From: Hyphomonadaceae bacterium
Lineage (GTDB): Bacteria > Pseudomonadota > Alphaproteobacteria > Rhizobiales > Hyphomicrobiaceae
Length of the DNA: 64,000 bases
NCBI GenBank assembly: GCA_019747815.1
Contig: JAIEQJ010000046.1
Span: 62,001 to 126,000, forward strand
Reading direction: 5' to 3'
The notes beneath the pieces are model-generated. The model was not told where the DNA came from. It did no database searches and saw only the letters and a program-made list of their open reading frames with translations. The translations under genes were made by a program, and so were the position numbers. This document shows positions 25,395 through 34,723 of this stretch, piece after piece. The stretch's first letter is position 1. Each line of letters starts with the position of its first letter.

Positions 25395-26131
25395 GGCTTG
25401 AGGTCCATTTCGACGTGCACATAGTCGCCGCGGTAGGTGACCTCGGCGAGGCAGATGATGGTCTTGCCCGGTCCGCACAGGACGCGGCGCACTTCACCCA
25501 CCGGCGCGCCGACCGATATGCCGAGCGCGCGAGCGGTCTCGACGTCCGCGGTCGAGATGGTCAGCGTCTGCCGTGCGGCCTCGATCGTGAGGCCCCGCAG
25601 CGATGCCAGCACCGGCAGCGCCAGCTCGCGGCGGAAACGGGCGGGCGCGCGCTTGAACAGGCGATAATCGATGTAGACGGCCACCAGGCAGTAGCGCTCG
25701 CCGTTGCGCGCATGCACCCGCCGCAGGTGGAAATACTTGGGCGCCGGAACGCCGTCCTTGTCGAACAGGATCGGCTTGGCGATGCCCTCGGCCAGCGTTG
25801 CATGATGCGGCCGATCGCCGCGATACATGGTGATGAGGTCCTGCAGCGTGGTCTCCACGCGCAGTTTGCGGCGGTCGCCCGCCTTGCCGGTGACGAACGT
25901 TCCCCGCCCGCGCTGCGGCGAGAGCAGCCCTTCCTCCGCCAGCAGGGCGATCGCCTGCCGCACGGTGACGCGCGCCACGTCGAATTCGGCCATCAGCTGC
26001 TCGATCGATGGCAGGATGCTGTCAGGCGGCCAGAGCCCCTTGTCCACCCGGTGGCGCAGCAGGTCCGCCAGCTGCACATAGCGCGGGATGGGTGTCGATC
26101 CGAAGATCCGATGCGTACCGGGGTGCGCCAT
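25391..26131 (-). CDS. GntR-family regulator with UTRA (HutC-type) domain
   Basis: About 246 residues. The winged helix-turn-helix is typical (YVQLADLLRHRVDKG, LPSIEQLMAEFDVARVTVRQAIALLAEEGL, RGRGTFV), followed by a UTRA ligand domain (YFHLRRVHARNGERYCLVAVYI). It likely represses both its own operon with the enolase-superfamily gene and the divergent transporter, released by the imported compound. The start MAHPGTH is taken because the longer frame would run into the divergent control region. Confidence 0.9.
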   Translation of the reverse strand: MAHPGTHRIFGSTPIPRYVQLADLLRHRVDKGLWPPDSILPSIEQLMAEFDVARVTVRQAIALLAEEGLLSPQRGRGTFVTGKAGDRRKLRVETTLQDLITMYRGDRPHHATLAEGIAKPILFDKDGVPAPKYFHLRRVHARNGERYCLVAVYIDYRLFKRAPARFRRELALPVLASLRGLTIEAARQTLTISTADVETARALGISVGAPVGEVRRVLCGPGKTIICLAEVTYRGDYVHVEMDLKP

Positions 26132-26204
26132 GAGATCGCAAATCAAGCCTCTTGTCAGAAACATTCTATACATAGTACCTTTAAGACGTTTAGACCAGCC
26201 CAAC
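26132..26204. promoter_or_regulatory. Divergent promoter/operator region between the GntR gene and the ABC importer
   Basis: This 73-bp AT-rich gap contains TCTATACATAGTACC and CTTTAAGACGTTTAGACC. HutC-type GntR proteins bind short GT-TA-AC-like palindromes, and the GTATAGA on the minus strand is a partial match. Position makes it the natural operator; the exact site is not certain. Confidence 0.45.
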
Positions 26205-26978
26205 ATGTTGAAGGATTGGAAATCGACCGTGTGGCGAGCGGCCCTCATTCTTGCACCCTGGCTGCTGCTGCTGGCCGGCTGGTATGCGATTCACTACAGC
26301 GGCCTCATCAATCCGGCGCTGGTGCCGACGCCGCACGAGGTGGCGGTGCGCTTCGCCGAGCTGATGCGCGGCCGCCTGCCGCTCGACATTCTGATGTCGA
26401 CGCAGCGCGTCTTTATCGGCGTGTTGTGCGGCATCGTGCTGGCGGTGCCGGTGGGCTTCGTGCTCGGCTGGTATCGCAATATTCGCACCTTCATCGATCC
26501 CTTGATCAACTTCTTCCGCGCGCTGCCACCGATCGCGCTGATCCCGCTCGTCATCGTCTACTTCGGCGTTGATGAAATCGCCAAGACGGTAATCCTCTTC
26601 TACGCCTCGTTCTTCGCCGGCGTGATCGTCATGTATGAGGGCATCTCGCAGATCAGCCCGATCTATGTGCGGGTGGCGCGCACCCTGGGTGCGCGGGATG
26701 GTGAGATCTTCCGCAAGGTCATCATTCCGCTTGCCGTGCCGCACATGCTGACGGCGCTGCGCGTGGCGCTGGGGGTTGCCTGGGCCACGCTGGTGGCGTC
26801 CGAGCTGATTGCCGCCCAGCAGGGTCTCGGCGCGCTGATCCAGAACGCGGGCTCGTTCTTCCAACTCGACATCATCTATGTCGGCATCATCTGCATCGGC
26901 TTCATTGCCCTGTTCATGGACCTGGGTCTGCGTGCCCTGGGACGCCGGTTTGTCAGCTGGCAGGAGCGCATCGCATGA
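26205..26978 (+). CDS. ABC transporter permease, NitT/TauT (SsuC) family
   Basis: About 257 residues, six membrane helices, and the permease motif (IYVRVARTLGARDGEIFRKVIIPLAVPHML). The first helix is AALILAPWLLLLAGWYAI. It overlaps the ATPase gene by four bases (ATGA). The importer takes up a small, probably anionic organic molecule. The first gene of the operon faces the GntR gene. Confidence 0.88.
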   Translation: MLKDWKSTVWRAALILAPWLLLLAGWYAIHYSGLINPALVPTPHEVAVRFAELMRGRLPLDILMSTQRVFIGVLCGIVLAVPVGFVLGWYRNIRTFIDPLINFFRALPPIALIPLVIVYFGVDEIAKTVILFYASFFAGVIVMYEGISQISPIYVRVARTLGARDGEIFRKVIIPLAVPHMLTALRVALGVAWATLVASELIAAQQGLGALIQNAGSFFQLDIIYVGIICIGFIALFMDLGLRALGRRFVSWQERIA

Positions 26979-27784
26979 CGGCCAAGGTGCGCATCGCTTT
27001 CGACAACGTCTCCGTCCGGTTTCCGACCACTGGCGGCAGCATGCAGGTGGTGGACGATGTCAGCTATCGGGTCCATGACCGCGAGTTCGTGTCGGTGATC
27101 GGGCCGTCGGGCTGCGGCAAGACCACCATGATGAACATCGTCGCCGGCTTCATGCAGCCGTCGTCCGGCACCGTCATGCTCGACGGCAAGCCGATCGCCG
27201 GCCCGGGGCCGGACCGGGGCGTGATCTTCCAGGAGTACGGCATCTTCCCCTGGCTGACGGTGAAGGAGAACATCGCCTTCGGCCTCAATCTGCGTGCCAA
27301 CCGTGTCGGCGCCGCCGAGCGCGAGGAGATCTGCCAGCGCTACATGCGTCTGATGGGGCTTGCGGACTTCGCCGGCGCCTGGCCGCGCATGCTGTCGGGC
27401 GGCATGCGCCAGCGCCTGGCTTTGGCGCGCGCCTACGCGGTCAAGCCGCAGTTCCTGCTGATGGACGAGCCCTTCGGCGCGCTCGACGCGCAGACGCGCT
27501 CGGCCATGCAGGACTTGCTTCTCCATGTGCTGGCCGAGGAGGGCAAGACGGTCATGCTCATCACGCATTCGGTCGAGGAGGCGGTGTACCTCTCCAACCG
27601 CATCATCGTCATGACGGCGCGGCCCACGCGTATCCGCGAGATCATCGAGGTGCCGTTCGCCTATCCGCGCACCGATGCCCTGCACAAGACGGCTGAGTTC
27701 GGCGAGCTGCGCGCGCATGTGCGCGATCTTGTCATGCAGGAATACGCCCAGCAGGCGCGCCAGCGGTCGACGGCTTCCACATAG
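26975..27784 (+). CDS. ABC transporter ATP-binding protein, NitT/TauT family
   Basis: 269 residues with Walker A GPSGCGKTT, Q-loop IFQEYGIFPWLTV, signature LSGGMRQRLALARA, Walker B FLLMDEPFGALDA and switch His in LITHSVEEAV. The C-terminal IIVMTARPTRIREIIEVPF is the family tail. Its start overlaps the permease stop, so the subunits are co-translated. Confidence 0.9.
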   Translation: MTAKVRIAFDNVSVRFPTTGGSMQVVDDVSYRVHDREFVSVIGPSGCGKTTMMNIVAGFMQPSSGTVMLDGKPIAGPGPDRGVIFQEYGIFPWLTVKENIAFGLNLRANRVGAAEREEICQRYMRLMGLADFAGAWPRMLSGGMRQRLALARAYAVKPQFLLMDEPFGALDAQTRSAMQDLLLHVLAEEGKTVMLITHSVEEAVYLSNRIIVMTARPTRIREIIEVPFAYPRTDALHKTAEFGELRAHVRDLVMQEYAQQARQRSTAST

Positions 27785-27810
27785 ACAAGGATCGACAGGA
27801 GGAGACGACG

Positions 27811-28812
27811 ATGACCATCAATCGCAGAAAATTTCTTGCGGCCGCAGGCGCGGCGGCGGGCACGGCCACGATCGGCATGCCGGCCCTCGCGCAGGCCAAG
27901 ACCAAGATCCGCATCGGCTACGTGCACACACTCGCCGTGGACGGCCAGATGTGGCTGGCCGACCATCTGGGCGCCTTCGACAAGAACGGCCTGGAGACCG
28001 AGTTCAAGCTGTTCCAGACCGGCCTCGAGCTCTTCCAGGCCATGATCGGCGGCAGCCTCGACGTGCTCGCAACCGGCGCCGTGATCTCCAACTTCCCCGC
28101 CCGCGGCCAGGGCAAGATGTTCCTCGCCAACGCGGTGGAATTTGCCACTGCGCAGTTGTGGGTGCGCGAGGACCAGGGCATCAAGAGCTTCGCCGACCTC
28201 AAGGGCAAGCGCATCGCCACCACGGTGGGAACGACGGCGCACGTGTTTCTCAATACGGCGCTGAAGGCCAACGGTTTGGGCGCTGGTGATGTCGAGATCA
28301 TGAACCAGCGCATGCCGGATGCCGTCACCTCCTTCATCTCGGGTGCGGTTCCCGCCGTCGCGCTCTGGGTGCCTTTCAACATCACCGTGCGCGAGAAGGT
28401 GCCGGCTGCCAAGAAGCTGGTGGATGCCTCCGCCTACTATCCGCAGGCGGCGATCATGTCGGGCTGGGCGACCACGACGGAGTTCCACGGCAAGAACCGC
28501 GAGGTACTGGCGCGGATCATCCGCGCCTGGGCCGAGGGCAACGACTATCTGGTCGGCAAGACCGACGAGGCGCTCGCCATCGTGCAGAAGAAGCAGTATC
28601 CGCAGGTCCCGCTGGCCGATTTCAAGGAGCAGTACACCGCCGAGAAGGCATTTCCGGCCGCTGAATGGCGCAAGTTGTACGCCGACGGCACCGTCACGAA
28701 ATGGCTGCAGCAGGTGACGGACTTCTTTGCCGCGACAGGCAACATCCCCAATCCGATTCCCGCGTCGAAGTATTTCGATCCCTCGATCTATCTCGACACC
28801 ATCAAGGGGTGA
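27811..28812 (+). CDS. ABC transporter substrate-binding protein, NMT1/THI5-like
   Basis: 333 residues. A twin-arginine-like signal (NRRKFLAAAGAAAGTATIGMPALAQA) is followed by a SsuA/TauA-type fold: IRIGYVHTLAVDGQMWLADHLGAFDKNGL and KSFADLKGKRIATTVGT. It binds the ligand in the periplasm for the two upstream subunits. Ligands of this family include sulfonates, taurine, nitrilotriacetate and pyrimidine precursors; none can be picked from sequence alone. A GACAGGAGGAGA ribosome binding site precedes the ATG. Confidence 0.88.
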   Translation: MTINRRKFLAAAGAAAGTATIGMPALAQAKTKIRIGYVHTLAVDGQMWLADHLGAFDKNGLETEFKLFQTGLELFQAMIGGSLDVLATGAVISNFPARGQGKMFLANAVEFATAQLWVREDQGIKSFADLKGKRIATTVGTTAHVFLNTALKANGLGAGDVEIMNQRMPDAVTSFISGAVPAVALWVPFNITVREKVPAAKKLVDASAYYPQAAIMSGWATTTEFHGKNREVLARIIRAWAEGNDYLVGKTDEALAIVQKKQYPQVPLADFKEQYTAEKAFPAAEWRKLYADGTVTKWLQQVTDFFAATGNIPNPIPASKYFDPSIYLDTIKG

Positions 28813-28815
28813 GCG

Positions 28816-30417
28816 TTGCCGGAGGCCGTCTACGACTACATCATCGTCGGGGCTGGCTCGGCGGGTTGCGTGCTGGCCAACCGGCTATCGGCGGATCCGG
28901 CGTGTCGCGTGCTGCTCATCGAGGCCGGCGGCCGCGACCGCAACTTCTGGCTCAGGCTGCCGGTCGGCTATTTCCGCACCATCTACGATGAGCGGTTTTC
29001 CCGGCTGTTTCCGACCGAGCCCTCCGAGGGCACGGCCGGGCGCAGCATCGTGTGGCCGCGCGGCCGTGTGATCGGTGGCTCCAGCAGCATCAACGGCCTG
29101 ATTTTCATCCGCGGGCAGCACGAGGATTTCGACGACTGGGAGCGCGCCGGCGCCGCCGGCTGGTCCTATCGCGACGTGCTGCCCTTCTTTCGCAAGATCG
29201 AACGCTACGACGGCCCCCCCAGCCAGTACCGGGGCGCGCATGGCGAGCTGTCCGTTGCGCGGCTGCGCAACGATCATCCGGCCTGCCGGGCGTGGGTCGA
29301 TGCGGCGCGCGAGCTGGGCCTTCCCGGCAACGATGATTTCAACGGCGAGACCACGTTCGGCGTTGGCGCCTACCAGCTCAGCATCGGCAGCCGCTGGCGG
29401 GCAAGCTCCGCGGCTGCCTTCCTGCGGCCGGCGCTGGGGCGGCCCAATCTCACGATCCTCACCCGTGCGCAGGCGACGCGCGTTCTGCTGGAGCGGACGC
29501 GGGCGAGGGGCGTCGAATGGGCGGACGGTGGGGAGCGCCGGCAGGCGCGGGCGGAGCGGGAGGTGCTTCTCGCCGCCGGTGCGCTGCAGTCTCCGCAACT
29601 CCTGCAGCTCTCCGGCATCGGGCCGGCCGACCTGCTGCGGCAGCTCGGCATCGGCGTCGCCGTCGACCTGCCGGGCGTCGGCGAGAACCTGCAGGATCAC
29701 TACCAGGCGCGGACCATCGTGCGCCTGTGTCAGCCGAACTCGCTCAACAACGATGTGCGCAACCCGTTGCGCCTCGCCCGCATGGGCTGGGACTGGCTGG
29801 TGCATGGGCGCGGGCCGCTGACGATCGGGGCCGGCCAGGTCGGGGGCGCCGCCTGCTCGGAGTTCGCGCACCACGGCCGGCCCGACATCCAGTTCAACGT
29901 CATGCCGCTGTCGGTCGACAAGCCGGGCGACCCTCTGCACCAGTATGCGGGCTTCACCGCCTCGTTGTGGCAGTGCCATCCGGCCTCGCGCGGTCGCGTG
30001 TCCGTCCGCAGCACCGATCCCTTCGCCGCGCCGCTGATCGAGCCGCGCTACCTCGCAGCCGAGATCGATCGCAAGGTGATGGTGGCCGGTGTCAGGATGC
30101 TGCGGGACATCTATCGCCAGCCTGCCTTCCGTCCGCTGTGGGCCGAGGAGATGCTGCCGGGCCCCGCCGCCGCCACCGACGCGGACATTTTGCGCTTCGT
30201 GCGCGAGCACGGCGGCACCGTCTTCCACGCCTGCGGCACCTGCCGCATGGGCACCGACGCCGGCGCGGTGGTCGATCCGAAGCTGCGCGTGCGCGGCATC
30301 GACCGGCTGCGCGTGATCGATGCCTCCGTCATGCCGACGGTCACCTCGGCCAACACCAATGCCGCCTCGATCATGATCGGCGAGAAGGGCGCAGCCCTGG
30401 TGTTGGAGGGAGTGTGA
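28816..30417 (+). CDS. GMC-family FAD oxidoreductase (choline dehydrogenase-like)
   Basis: 533 residues from a TTG start three bases after the binding-protein stop. FAD binding is shown by YIIVGAGSAGCVLANRLS. The two GMC signatures are RGRVIGGSSSINGL and GALQSPQLLQLSGIGP. The C-terminal active-site segment has VFHACGTCRMG and SANTNAAS. It oxidises an alcohol group of an unknown substrate. Last gene of the importer operon, it probably makes the acid or ketone that the enolase-superfamily enzyme on the other strand then uses. Confidence 0.9.
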   Translation: MPEAVYDYIIVGAGSAGCVLANRLSADPACRVLLIEAGGRDRNFWLRLPVGYFRTIYDERFSRLFPTEPSEGTAGRSIVWPRGRVIGGSSSINGLIFIRGQHEDFDDWERAGAAGWSYRDVLPFFRKIERYDGPPSQYRGAHGELSVARLRNDHPACRAWVDAARELGLPGNDDFNGETTFGVGAYQLSIGSRWRASSAAAFLRPALGRPNLTILTRAQATRVLLERTRARGVEWADGGERRQARAEREVLLAAGALQSPQLLQLSGIGPADLLRQLGIGVAVDLPGVGENLQDHYQARTIVRLCQPNSLNNDVRNPLRLARMGWDWLVHGRGPLTIGAGQVGGAACSEFAHHGRPDIQFNVMPLSVDKPGDPLHQYAGFTASLWQCHPASRGRVSVRSTDPFAAPLIEPRYLAAEIDRKVMVAGVRMLRDIYRQPAFRPLWAEEMLPGPAAATDADILRFVREHGGTVFHACGTCRMGTDAGAVVDPKLRVRGIDRLRVIDASVMPTVTSANTNAASIMIGEKGAALVLEGV

Positions 30418-30423
30418 AGCGGA

Positions 30424-32256
30424 TCAGGCCTGCCGGCGCGGGTCGGCCACGTCCTCGATGACGAGCTCGCGCCGGTCGCGGCCGTTCCAGGTGTCGCGGC
30501 GCAGATGGCCCACCACATGCAGCGGCATGCCGGCCGAGGCGAGCAGGGCCGCGCCGACGGGCTGATCCGCGGCGCGGAACGCCACCGCATCCAGGCGCGA
30601 GCCGTCGCCCGCCTCCAGCGTGCAGCGCACGTGAACCGTGCCGACGACCTTGGCGAATTTCACGCGGTGGGCCGGGAAGGCAAAGCGCGGCTCGGGGTTG
30701 CCCTGGCCGAAGGGGCCCGCGCGCTCGAGCAGCGCCATGAACTCGTCGGTGACGCTGGCCGGCGTCAGCGCGCCGTCGATCGGCAGCGCCATGACCGATC
30801 GCGCCGCATCGGTCTTGCTCGCCAGCCGCGCGTTGAGGAACGTGCGCACGGCCTCGAGGCGATCGCGCGCCACCGTGAGGCCGGCCGCCATGGCATGGCC
30901 GCCGCCCTTCCTGAGATGTCCGGCCGCCACCGCCGCGCGCACCGCCGCGCCGATGTCGACGCCCGCGATCGAGCGCAGCGAGCCCGTGCCCTCGTCCTTG
31001 CCGTCCCAGGCGATGACGCAGGCCGGGCGCTGGAAGCGCTCCACCAGCCGGCTCGCCACCAGTCCGACGATGCCCTTGTGAAAGGCGTCCGAGGCGACGA
31101 TCAGCAGTGGCAGCCCGGCATCGGCCTCGATCAGGTGATCGGCGTGCGCCATGGCCTCGTCCAGCATCTCTTTCTCGAGGGCCTTGCGCTCGCGGTTGAG
31201 CTTGTCGAGCAGCACGGCGATGCGCGCCGCCTCGGTTGCATCGTCGATCGACAGCAGCCGCGCGCCGAGGCCGGCATCGCCGATGCGGCCGCCGGCGTTG
31301 ATGCGCGGTCCCAGCACGAAGCCCAGGTGGTAGGTGGTCGGCGCGACGGCAAGCGCGGCAGCGTCGCTCAGCGCCTTGAGGCCGATGTTGCGGCGCTGGC
31401 GCATCGCCTGCAGGCCTTTGGTCACGTAGGCGCGGTTCAGTCCCTTGAGGGGCACCACATCGCACACCGTGGCCAGGCCCACGAGATCGATGAGCGCCAG
31501 CAGATCGGGCGGCGCTGCGGCCCCGGCATAGTGCCCGCGCCGGCGCAGCTCGCGCGTCGTCGCCACCAGCAGCATGAAGACGACGCCGGCCGCGCACAGG
31601 TGGCCGAGCCCGGAAATGTCGTCCAGCCGGTTGGGATTGACGAGCGCCGTCACGTCGGGCAGCCGCTCGTCGGCCTGGTGATGATCGACCACCACCACAT
31701 CGCAGCCCAGCGGGCGGGCGGCGCCGAGCGCATCGACGCTGGTGGTGCCGCAATCGACGGTGACGATGAGCCGGGCGCCTGCGCCGACAAGCGCCTTGAT
31801 CGCGTCCGCATTGGGCCCGTAGCCCTCGGTGAGCCGGTCGGGAATGTAGATGCGGGCGTCGAGCCCGTGGGCATATAGGAAGCGCTTGACGAGCGCGGAG
31901 GAGCAGGCGCCGTCGACGTCGTAGTCGCCGAAGACGGCGACCGTCTCGCGGCGCGCGATGGCATCGGCGAGCCGGGCTGCGGCCTTGTCCATGTCGCGCA
32001 AGGTGCTGGGATCGGGCATCAGCGCCCTGATGGTGGGATCGAGCGCCACCGGCACCTCGTCCAGGCCGACCTCGCGGGCGGCGAGCACGCGCCCCAGCAG
32101 CTCGGGCAGGTCATGGCGCTGGCTGATGGCCGTTGCAGTCTTGGCCGCGGCAGCATCAAGCCGTTCGCGCCAGGCCAGTCCGCGCGCCGATGCCGTGACG
32201 CCAAGGTAGGCGCCCTCGGCCTGGTCGACCGGCTTCAGCTTTGCAACGGCCCCCAT
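30424..32256 (-). CDS. recJ: Single-stranded-DNA-specific exonuclease RecJ
   Basis: 610 residues. The DHH phosphoesterase motifs are clear: FGDYDVDGACSSA, VTVDCGTT, VVVDHHQAD and LGHLCAAGVVFM. The DHHA1 part has GGGHAMAAGLTV. It degrades single-stranded DNA 5' to 3' in recombination and mismatch repair. It converges on the GMC gene with a six-base gap between stop codons. Upstream lies glpX in the same direction. Confidence 0.95.
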   Translation of the reverse strand: MGAVAKLKPVDQAEGAYLGVTASARGLAWRERLDAAAAKTATAISQRHDLPELLGRVLAAREVGLDEVPVALDPTIRALMPDPSTLRDMDKAAARLADAIARRETVAVFGDYDVDGACSSALVKRFLYAHGLDARIYIPDRLTEGYGPNADAIKALVGAGARLIVTVDCGTTSVDALGAARPLGCDVVVVDHHQADERLPDVTALVNPNRLDDISGLGHLCAAGVVFMLLVATTRELRRRGHYAGAAAPPDLLALIDLVGLATVCDVVPLKGLNRAYVTKGLQAMRQRRNIGLKALSDAAALAVAPTTYHLGFVLGPRINAGGRIGDAGLGARLLSIDDATEAARIAVLLDKLNRERKALEKEMLDEAMAHADHLIEADAGLPLLIVASDAFHKGIVGLVASRLVERFQRPACVIAWDGKDEGTGSLRSIAGVDIGAAVRAAVAAGHLRKGGGHAMAAGLTVARDRLEAVRTFLNARLASKTDAARSVMALPIDGALTPASVTDEFMALLERAGPFGQGNPEPRFAFPAHRVKFAKVVGTVHVRCTLEAGDGSRLDAVAFRAADQPVGAALLASAGMPLHVVGHLRRDTWNGRDRRELVIEDVADPRRQA

Positions 32257-32361
32257 TGTGCTCCTGCCGCTAGCCCGACGGCGACACTACGCCCGACTTC
32301 CGGTGCAGGAACAACGATTCGCTCGTCCATTCCACAGCCTGGTGCGGCTGTGGAAAAGCGC

Positions 32362-33351
32362 TCAGGGCGTCGCCTTGGTGCCGATCATGCGGAAGCTGGT
32401 CTTGATGCGCCGCACGGTTCCCGTCTTGGAGCGCAGCACCACGGTTTCCGTCTCGGCAAAGTCGCCGCGGAAATGCACGCCGTCCAGCAGCGAGCCGTCG
32501 GTCACGCCGGTGGCGGAAAAGATCACGTCGCCGGAGGCCATCTCCTCCATGCTGAACTTGCGCTTGATGTCCGCTATTCCCATGGCCGCCGCGCGCGCTT
32601 CCTCCTCCTTCTTGAGGGGATGCAGGCGCCCCTGCATCTGGCCGCCGATGCAGCGCAGCGCGGCCGCCGCCAGCACGCCCTCCGGTGCGCCGCCGATGCC
32701 GAAATAGATGTCGATGCCGGTTTCCTTGGGATCGGTGGTCCAGATCACGCCGGCAATGTCGCCGTCGGGAATGAGCTGAACGCCGGCGCCGGTCTTGCGC
32801 ACGGCGGCAATCAGCTCGGCGTGGCGGGGCCGGTCGAGAATGCAGGCGGTGACCTCCGACACGCGCACGCCCTTGGCCTTGGCCAGCGCGCCGATCGTCT
32901 CGGCGGGAGGCGCATCCAGATCGATGATGCCGTCCGGGTAGCCGGGGCCGATGGCGATCTTGTTCATGTACATGTCGGGCGCATTGAGCAGGCCGCCGCG
33001 CTCGGCGATGGCGAGCACAGCCAGGGCATTGGGCATGGCCTTGGCGCAAATGGTGGTGCCTTCCAGCGGATCGACGGCAATGTCGACCTCGGGCCCATCG
33101 CCGGTGCCGACCTCCTCGCCGATGTAGAGCATCGGGCTCTCGTCCATCTCGCCTTCGCCGATGACGACCCGGCCCTTGATGTTGACCTTGGCCAGCTCTT
33201 TGCGCATGGCATCGACGGCGGCCCCGTCGGCGGCCTTCTCGTCGCCCCGGCCTCTGAGCCTGGCGGCGGCGATGGCGGCTGCTTCCGTGACGCGCGCCAC
33301 CTCCAATACGAGCAGGCGATCGAGGCCTGCCTTTGGATCGATCCTGGACAT
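32362..33351 (-). CDS. glpX: Class II fructose-1,6-bisphosphatase
   Basis: 329 residues. GlpX motifs include VVIGEGEMDESPMLYIGEEVG, the sugar-phosphate site VDIAVDPLEGTT and FGIGGAPEGVLAAAAL, with the late SGDVIFSATGVTDG. It hydrolyses fructose 1,6-bisphosphate in gluconeogenesis. It may share a transcript with hom upstream, which ends only 36 bp before the glpX start. Confidence 0.95.
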   Translation of the reverse strand: MSRIDPKAGLDRLLVLEVARVTEAAAIAAARLRGRGDEKAADGAAVDAMRKELAKVNIKGRVVIGEGEMDESPMLYIGEEVGTGDGPEVDIAVDPLEGTTICAKAMPNALAVLAIAERGGLLNAPDMYMNKIAIGPGYPDGIIDLDAPPAETIGALAKAKGVRVSEVTACILDRPRHAELIAAVRKTGAGVQLIPDGDIAGVIWTTDPKETGIDIYFGIGGAPEGVLAAAALRCIGGQMQGRLHPLKKEEEARAAAMGIADIKRKFSMEEMASGDVIFSATGVTDGSLLDGVHFRGDFAETETVVLRSKTGTVRRIKTSFRMIGTKATP

Positions 33352-33387
33352 GAACTCACTCCCTTGAGAGCCGCGAGCCTGCCGCTC

Positions 33388-34713
33388 TTATAGCGGCTCT
33401 ATGCGAATCATTTGCGGTCTTTCCGACACGTTGCCGTCCCGGTGGATCGCCGTCAGGGCGCCGCGAATGGCCTCCTCGGTGGTCTCGTGCGTGATCAGGA
33501 CCACCGGTGTCGGGGCCCCCGGCTTGGGCTTGGCGCCGATGCCGATCTGAGAGCCGCGCGGACGGCGCTGCACGATGCTCTCCAGCGACACGCCGCGCTC
33601 GCCCAGGCGCCCGGCAATGCCGGCCATGGCGCCTGGCCGGTCGAACACGGCGAGGCGCACGTAGTAGGCCCCCTGATGCTGGCCAAGCTTGGCGCGCTTG
33701 TAGGGTTTGAGCTTGGCCGCCGGCACGAGGAAGGGCGCGTGCCGGGTTCCACGCGCGATGTCGAGGACATCGCTGGCCACCGCCGACGCCGTGGCGCCGG
33801 CGCCGGCGCCACGGCCCACAAGCAGCACATTGCCGGCGAAGTCGCCGTCCACGGCAACGCAGTTGGTGACGCCGGAAACCTCCGCAATGGCGGAATCGGT
33901 TGATACCATGGCCGGGTGCACGCGCTGCTCGATGCCGCTCTCGGTCAGCAGCGCGACGCCCAGCAGCTTGATGCGGTAGCCGAGGTCGTCGGCGGCCTCG
34001 ATGTCGGCCTGCGTGATCCGCTCGATGCCCTCGATGTGGATCTGCTCGAAGGCGACGCGCGTGCCGAAGGCGAGGCTGGTCAGCAGGGCGAGCTTGTGGG
34101 CCGTGTCGAAGCCGCCGATGTCGAAGGTGGGATCGGCCTCGGCGTAGCCCTTGAGCTGGGCCTCCTTCAGCACGTCGCCGAACGAGCGGTGCTCCTCCAG
34201 CATCTGCGTGAGGATGTAATTGCAGGTGCCGTTGAGGATGCCGTAGACGCGGCGGATCTGGTTGGCCGCCAGCGCTTCCCGCATGGTCTTGATGATCGGG
34301 ATGCCCCCGGCCACGGCCGCTTCGAAGTTGAGCGCGACGCCGTTCTTCTCCGCAATGCGGGCGAGCTCCGTGCCGTGCTTCGCCAGCAGAGCCTTGTTGG
34401 CGGTGACGACGTGCTTGTGCGCCCGCAGCGCGGTTTCGACGGCGGCCTTGGCAGGGCCGTCGTCGCCTCCGATCAGCTCGACGAACACGTCGATGGAAGG
34501 ATCGGCAGCGAGCCGGTCTGCGGTGTCGAACCAGGTCATGCCGTCCAGGCTGAGCCCGCGATCCTTGTGGGGGTCGCGCGCAGCGACGCCGGCAACGACA
34601 ACCTCACGCCCGGCGATCTCGGCCAACCGCGGGCCGTGCGCCTGCAATAATCGCAGCAGCCCGACACCCACGGTGCCAAGACCGGCAACACCCAATCTCA
34701 ACGGCTGGCTCAT
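33388..34713 (-). CDS. hom: Homoserine dehydrogenase
   Basis: 441 residues. The NAD(P) fold begins LRLGVAGLGTVGVGLLRLL; the catalytic domain has ANKALLAKHG, FEAAVAGGIPIIK and the signature GYAEADPTFDIGGFDTAHKLALL. The last 90 residues form an ACT domain (FDRPGAMAGIAGRLGERGVSLESI), the usual site for feedback by threonine. It makes homoserine for threonine and methionine. It is transcribed with the aminotransferase gene, ten bases downstream of that gene's stop. Confidence 0.96.
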   Translation of the reverse strand: MSQPLRLGVAGLGTVGVGLLRLLQAHGPRLAEIAGREVVVAGVAARDPHKDRGLSLDGMTWFDTADRLAADPSIDVFVELIGGDDGPAKAAVETALRAHKHVVTANKALLAKHGTELARIAEKNGVALNFEAAVAGGIPIIKTMREALAANQIRRVYGILNGTCNYILTQMLEEHRSFGDVLKEAQLKGYAEADPTFDIGGFDTAHKLALLTSLAFGTRVAFEQIHIEGIERITQADIEAADDLGYRIKLLGVALLTESGIEQRVHPAMVSTDSAIAEVSGVTNCVAVDGDFAGNVLLVGRGAGAGATASAVASDVLDIARGTRHAPFLVPAAKLKPYKRAKLGQHQGAYYVRLAVFDRPGAMAGIAGRLGERGVSLESIVQRRPRGSQIGIGAKPKPGAPTPVVLITHETTEEAIRGALTAIHRDGNVSERPQMIRIEPL

Positions 34714-34723
34714 CTGCCTGCAG

